Origin: JAFGPJ01 sp964439135
Lineage (GTDB): Bacteria; Planctomycetota; Phycisphaerae; Sedimentisphaerales; Anaerobacaceae
Length of the DNA stretch: 19,062 nt
Direction of reading: 5' to 3'
Assembly (NCBI GenBank): GCA_964439135.1
Contig: CAYTNN010000074.1
Span: 1-19,062 of the forward strand
Shown here: one piece after another, positions 15,656-19,062 of the stretch
Position numbering within the stretch: the stretch's first letter is position 1
How the letters are laid out: each line of letters begins with the position of its first letter
Program-made: the position numbers and the translations under genes
Notes under the pieces: generated by a model
Databases searched by the model: none
What the model saw: the letters and a program-made list of their open reading frames with translations, nothing else
Told to the model about the DNA's origin: nothing

Positions 15656-15945
15656 CTGTTTTTTGGCTCTCCACTGGACACCTAACGGCGCTGTCAAAGA
15701 ATTCGCCCTTCGCAGCCTTTTGGCCGCCCTTCCTCACAGTTGCTCTGCCGGAAATTATCGTTTGCAGAACTTTACACGCTCACCTACAATATGGCAAGTC
15801 TTTTCCTTGATGCGGCTTAAGATTTTATGACAGGCTGCGAAGCAGCGACCAACGCGAGGTTTATAAAAATGTTACCTTCGCTGTCTCTTGTGCCTTATAT
15901 ATGTGGGGATCTTGAGAAAGTGTGCCTATTTTAAGGGAACCGAGA
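15656..15945. other. Divergent intergenic region, acyl-CoA synthetase / ankyrin gene
   Basis: About 290 bp between divergent genes, with no gene I can support. An 11-bp inverted repeat, CTTCGCAGCCT (15708-15718) and AGGCTGCGAAG (15832-15842), is separated by 113 bp. The right copy overlaps a hairpin GCTGC-GAA-GCAGC (15834-15846), again with a 3-base loop. Promoters for both genes must lie here, but none matches consensus clearly; TATATA at 15896-15901 is the best AT-rich candidate for the ankyrin gene. Confidence 0.4.
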
Positions 15946-17757
15946 GTGAGAACGGATAGATTTTTCTGTTTAATTCTGGCATTTATGCTTATTTCGGCCG
16001 GGTGTAGAAAAAAACCGGCTTCGACCACGACACCGCTGCACTGGGCAGCTAAGACTGGAGACGTCCAGCGGCTCAACTCGTTGCTCTCAAACGGCGCTGA
16101 TGTCAATTCCAGAGACAATGACACCTGGACGCCATTGCACTGGGCGGTCCATAAAGGCTATAAGGAAGCTGTTAAGCTGCTAATCTCTAAAAGCGCCGAT
16201 GTCAATGCAAAAGATAAAGACGGCTGGACTCCGCTGCTGCTGGCTATACCTTCCGGCAACACCGCAATCGTGCAACTACTCGTGAAAAACAGCGCCGATG
16301 TTAATGCCAAAGCCGGTAAATATGACGAGACGCCATTATTTTGCGCGATCAAAAAAGGACAGAAAGAATTGGTGGAACTGCTTATTGCCAACGGCGCGGA
16401 TGTTAACACAAAGAGCAAAGAGAGTGAAGAAGGTACGACACCATTACACTCGGCAGTTATACGTGGCCATAAAGAAATAGTGGAATTACTTCTGGCAAAT
16501 GGTGCCGATGTCAATGCAAAAGGTTACTGGAACGGCGTCACACCACTATTCCACTCAGGATTGAATGAGGCAACAATATTAATTGCCGCAGGCGCAGATG
16601 TGAATGCAAGGAGCAATTACGGTAAAACACCTTTGCACTGGGTAAGTACCTGGGGGCGTGAGAGTGTCGCAAAGCTCCTACTGGCTCATGGGGCCGATGT
16701 TAATGCGAAGGATGATCAGGGAGATACACCTCTACATCGAGCAGCCTCAGTTGCGCGATCTACCAGAAATATAGCAAAATTGCTAATTGATGCCGGAGCA
16801 GACATAAATGCAAAGAACAAAAGAGACAGAGTTCCTCTCCATGAAGCTAACAGCCAGGAGGTAGCATTGCTTCTAATTGCCGAAGGTGCAGACATCAATG
16901 CTAAGGACTCATCACGCAATACTCCGCTGCATACCGCGGCTTCAAAGGCTTTCAGGGACGTGGTACAGCTTCTAATCGACGCCGGGGCAGATGTTAATGC
17001 AAAAAATGAAGCCGGGCGCACACCGCTGCACGAGGTGATTCCACATGAGTGGGTACACGATGCCAATAAATTTTACAAACAAAACGAGGTGGTAAAGCTG
17101 CTTATTGAGGGAGGCGCTGTTGTCGATGCAAAGGACAACAATGGCCGAACACCACTGCACGAAGCCATTAGAGGTAAAAATGTGTTTGGCTTATATAATT
17201 CCCGTGGATATTCTTCGTCCAACGAATTAGCTGAGCTGCTTATTGCCAAAGGAGCAGACGTCAGTGCAAAAGACGTGAACGATAATACGCCATTGTTAAA
17301 TGCGATCAGAGTTCGCAACTGGGATGCAGCGAAACTCGTAATTGAAAAAGGCGCAGATGTCAAAACCAAAAACGACGCCGGTGATACGCCACTTTCATTT
17401 GCTCTACGCTATGAACAATGGGACATGGCGGAGTTGCTTGCGGTCAAAGGCGCTGATGTCAATTCGCAGGATTTAGACGGCGATACCCTGTTACACTATG
17501 CAGCGTCTCAGGGCAACATTGAGATGGCCAGGCTCCTAATTTCTAAAAAGGCTGACGTTAATAAGAAAAACCTGGGTGGGCGTACACCACTGCACTATGC
17601 AGCCCGTGGCCACAAGAACGTGGTTGAATTGCTTCTTGCTAACGGGGCCCACGTTAATGCAAAGGATAATAATGGTGAGACACCATTGCAAAAAGCGGCA
17701 CGCCGGGGACATGATGACGTCGTTGTTCTGTTAAGCCAGCGAGAAACGAAGGAGTAG
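15946..17757 (+). CDS. Ankyrin-repeat lipoprotein, 17 repeats
   Basis: A roughly 603-residue protein from GTG 15946 (AAGGGA lies about 8 bases upstream); an alternative GTG at 15922 adds 8 residues. The N-terminus is a short hydrophobic signal ending FMLISAGC, a probable lipobox, so it should be lipid-anchored and face the periplasm or cell surface. The rest is 17 ankyrin repeats with the TPLHxA and ADVNAK pattern. Repeats 6 and 9 are shortened, losing part of the first helix, and repeats 11 and 12 carry 10-13 extra residues. Ankyrin arrays bind proteins; no enzymatic domain is attached. It is the only plus-strand gene and its DNA is more A/T-rich than its neighbours. The stop codon lies inside the repeat element at 17754. 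Confidence 0.9.
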   Translation: MRTDRFFCLILAFMLISAGCRKKPASTTTPLHWAAKTGDVQRLNSLLSNGADVNSRDNDTWTPLHWAVHKGYKEAVKLLISKSADVNAKDKDGWTPLLLAIPSGNTAIVQLLVKNSADVNAKAGKYDETPLFCAIKKGQKELVELLIANGADVNTKSKESEEGTTPLHSAVIRGHKEIVELLLANGADVNAKGYWNGVTPLFHSGLNEATILIAAGADVNARSNYGKTPLHWVSTWGRESVAKLLLAHGADVNAKDDQGDTPLHRAASVARSTRNIAKLLIDAGADINAKNKRDRVPLHEANSQEVALLLIAEGADINAKDSSRNTPLHTAASKAFRDVVQLLIDAGADVNAKNEAGRTPLHEVIPHEWVHDANKFYKQNEVVKLLIEGGAVVDAKDNNGRTPLHEAIRGKNVFGLYNSRGYSSSNELAELLIAKGADVSAKDVNDNTPLLNAIRVRNWDAAKLVIEKGADVKTKNDAGDTPLSFALRYEQWDMAELLAVKGADVNSQDLDGDTLLHYAASQGNIEMARLLISKKADVNKKNLGGRTPLHYAARGHKNVVELLLANGAHVNAKDNNGETPLQKAARRGHDDVVVLLSQRETKE

Positions 17758-17824
17758 GGGCGGTCCCATGTGGCCGCCCAAGCATCGATAATTAACCAGG
17801 GCAACCACACGGGGTTGCCCCTAC
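17754..17824. mobile_element. 71-bp palindromic MITE-like element with 8-bp terminal inverted repeats
   Basis: It starts GTAGGGGC (17754-17761) and ends GCCCCTAC (17817-17824), perfect 8-bp terminal inverted repeats. Each half folds on its own: GGGCGG/CCGCCC (17758-17763 with 17774-17779) and GGGCAACC/GGTTGCCC (17799-17806 with 17813-17820). The two halves are diverged inverted copies whose differences keep pairing within each stem (GG/CC against AA/TT). No clear target duplication is seen. The ankyrin gene's TAG stop is the second to fourth base of the element. No transposase is encoded. Confidence 0.6.
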
Positions 17825-17887
17825 AGCAAATAGAAATAGACATCTCCGCTTTATATATGAATGCCGGTACGCCATTAGAAAGGTGCG

Positions 17888-18964
17888 TCATGTTGAGCCG
17901 GATTCGCAGGAGATTTGGTGGATTTGTCCTTTATATTCGACTTTAAAGTTAACGGGCAGGAATTTCTTGATTGTTTCGACGTTTGTTGTCAAATGGTTAG
18001 TCAGTTCATTGGTTGTGTAGCAGCCGGCTTTTGAAATGGCCATGTAGATCAGGAGTTGGTCGGCTGAGAAACGATCCACGGCTGCGCCGCTGGGCAGGAA
18101 ATCTTCAGCCAGACTTACAACCTCGCCCACTACTTTCTCCGATGGTTTACCTTTCTGCCCGAATGCGGTAAAGACCGTAGTCCGAGGACCTCCATCCCCA
18201 AAGCCTTCGGCTTTGAGGCTGCCACCCGAGGCTGCCACCAGGCGAATCATGATACAATTGCCAGGGCCGTCGGAATCGGTTACTTCGATGTGCTCGATGT
18301 TCTGGAATTTCAGCCTGTTTTGGAGCAATAACTTCTTTTGGCGCTGGGCGATGTGGGCGGGAAGTTTTGCCGTATATATTCGCACATGGATTTGTATCTG
18401 TTCGGCGGGCTCACAAAGATTAATTGCTCGGTTTAGATTTTCTTGCCGGGGCTTAACGTCGAGAGTGATTTTTCCCCCGCCGGCGGGGAAGAAGCCGTAT
18501 TTCTCCAGTTTGCAGTCGGCGTCGAATCCGGCAGTCTTAATCGCAGGCAGGAAGGTTTCGGCGAGAAAGTCGAATGGCGGCGCCCACGGATTATGCGTTC
18601 CGCCGGTCACGGTGACGGTCGAAGGATTTTCAGCTAAAAATAATGCCGGCAGTATGGTTTGAATCACCAGTGAAGCCGAGCCGGCTGAGCCGATATCGAA
18701 AGAAAAATCCCCGCTACGAATGGGGCCGGGCTGAAAGTCCAGGACCTGCGAGCCTATGGCCGTCCCTTTGCATTGTCCGCCGCAGATTTCACACGCGGCC
18801 CGGACGCAACTTAGATGCTGCTTTGCCAGTCCCGGCTTACGGCGGGCGGCGCGGATGTTTTCGATGTGCAGATTCCTGCCGGTAATGCAGGCCAAAGCCA
18901 GGCTCGTGCGAAGTATCTGCCCCCCTCCCTCACCCATGCTGCCATCGACGAAAACTGTTTCCAT
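17888..18964 (-). CDS. rtcA: RNA 3'-terminal phosphate cyclase RtcA
   Basis: RtcA converts an RNA 3'-phosphate to a 2',3'-cyclic phosphate via an enzyme-AMP intermediate, in RNA repair. The preferred ATG (18962-18964) has GGGGA close upstream, giving 358 residues; a longer frame from 19021 adds 19 implausible residues. Family signatures are VDGSMGEGGGQILRTSLALA, ARRKPGLAKQHL, the central DIGSAGSASLVIQT, and the adenylated His in TNHLTTNVE (residue 324 from this start, corresponding to E. coli His309). SGAAVDRFSADQLL precedes it. A 20-residue segment after GPGNCIMIRL (about 18176-18240) is not expected in RtcA and looks inserted (see repeat entry). No rtcB or rtcR lies beside it. Only 98 bp of non-coding sequence remain to the window edge. 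Confidence 0.95.
   Translation of the reverse strand: METVFVDGSMGEGGGQILRTSLALACITGRNLHIENIRAARRKPGLAKQHLSCVRAACEICGGQCKGTAIGSQVLDFQPGPIRSGDFSFDIGSAGSASLVIQTILPALFLAENPSTVTVTGGTHNPWAPPFDFLAETFLPAIKTAGFDADCKLEKYGFFPAGGGKITLDVKPRQENLNRAINLCEPAEQIQIHVRIYTAKLPAHIAQRQKKLLLQNRLKFQNIEHIEVTDSDGPGNCIMIRLVAASGGSLKAEGFGDGGPRTTVFTAFGQKGKPSEKVVGEVVSLAEDFLPSGAAVDRFSADQLLIYMAISKAGCYTTNELTNHLTTNVETIKKFLPVNFKVEYKGQIHQISCESGST
18176..18240 (-). repeat. Insertion-like palindrome and tandem duplication within rtcA
   Basis: CAAAGCC-TTC-GGCTTTG (18199-18215) is a 7-bp perfect hairpin with a 3-base loop. It abuts a 13-bp tandem duplication, GAGGCTGCCACC(C/A), at 18215-18240, 12 of 13 bases identical. Together they encode AASGGSLKAEGFGDGGPRTT, where other RtcA proteins have a short link between the GPGN strand and the FTAFGxKG strand. 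The frame is kept and the downstream catalytic His is intact. Confidence 0.55.
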
Positions 18965-19062
18965 ATCATTCCCCGGCGGCCTGAAATAGCGATGATGGTG
19001 TGCAGTGCCCACCCTATTCATGAAAGGCTGCCTGCCGTCAAGTAATATGTTTCCTCTTTTTT

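Noticed and set aside
18965..19021. N-terminal extension of RtcA (MNRVGTAHHHRYF...)
   Set aside because: RtcA begins at METVFVDGS; the extension lacks a ribosome binding site and GTGGGCACTGCACACC looks like intergenic repeat sequence rather than coding.

Overview
The window looks like a chromosomal stretch from a draft or metagenome-assembled genome of a Planctomycetota bacterium, most likely of the Phycisphaerae/Sedimentisphaerales type. This is an inference from gene content: Tat-exported Gfo/Idh/MocA oxidoreductase and sugar isomerase, a PhoPQ-regulated protein (PqaA) homologue, a flotillin/NfeD operon, and mid-GC DNA rich in small palindromic repeats. No rRNA, tRNA, CRISPR array, integrase or intact transposase was recognised. 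A run of exactly 100 Ns (9082-9181) marks a scaffold join of unknown true length.

Layout. (1) 1-246: gene-free, with two palindromic intergenic repeats. (2) 247-4012, minus strand: a tight membrane-quality-control operon read as NfeD/ClpP-class membrane protease, short NfeD protein, flotillin-like FloA, and a small membrane-anchored protein with a disordered middle. (3) 4056-7920, minus strand: a phosphate-uptake cluster of a DUF47/PhoU-like regulator, a PitA-type transporter and a Na+/phosphate cotransporter with a C-terminal PhoU-like domain. A 56-codon ORF resembling the first 35 residues of the cotransporter sits just upstream. (4) 8206-9081, minus: a class I aminotransferase whose N-terminus is lost in the gap. 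(5) 9182-9612: a debris zone with a heptanucleotide tandem repeat, a likely DNA-methyltransferase fragment and a degenerate palindromic repeat. (6) 9613-13756, minus: truncated creatininase, PqaA homologue, sugar-phosphate isomerase/epimerase-like protein and Gfo/Idh/MocA oxidoreductase, probably an exported carbohydrate or small-molecule processing block. (7) 13871-15655, minus: an acyl-CoA synthetase carrying an apparent in-frame palindromic insertion. (8) 15946-17757, plus: a predicted lipoprotein of 17 ankyrin repeats, the only plus-strand gene. (9) 17888-18964, minus: RNA 3'-terminal phosphate cyclase RtcA, also with an insertion-like palindromic segment.

The notable theme is repeat activity. 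Small palindromes with 3-nt loops lie inside two otherwise intact enzyme genes without breaking the frame. A 71-bp element with 8-bp terminal inverted repeats overlaps the stop codon of the ankyrin gene. REP-like elements related by sequence occur at three intergenic or debris sites. Several gene remnants (cotransporter N-terminus, methyltransferase piece, creatininase C-terminal half) show a locus that has been cut and re-joined repeatedly.
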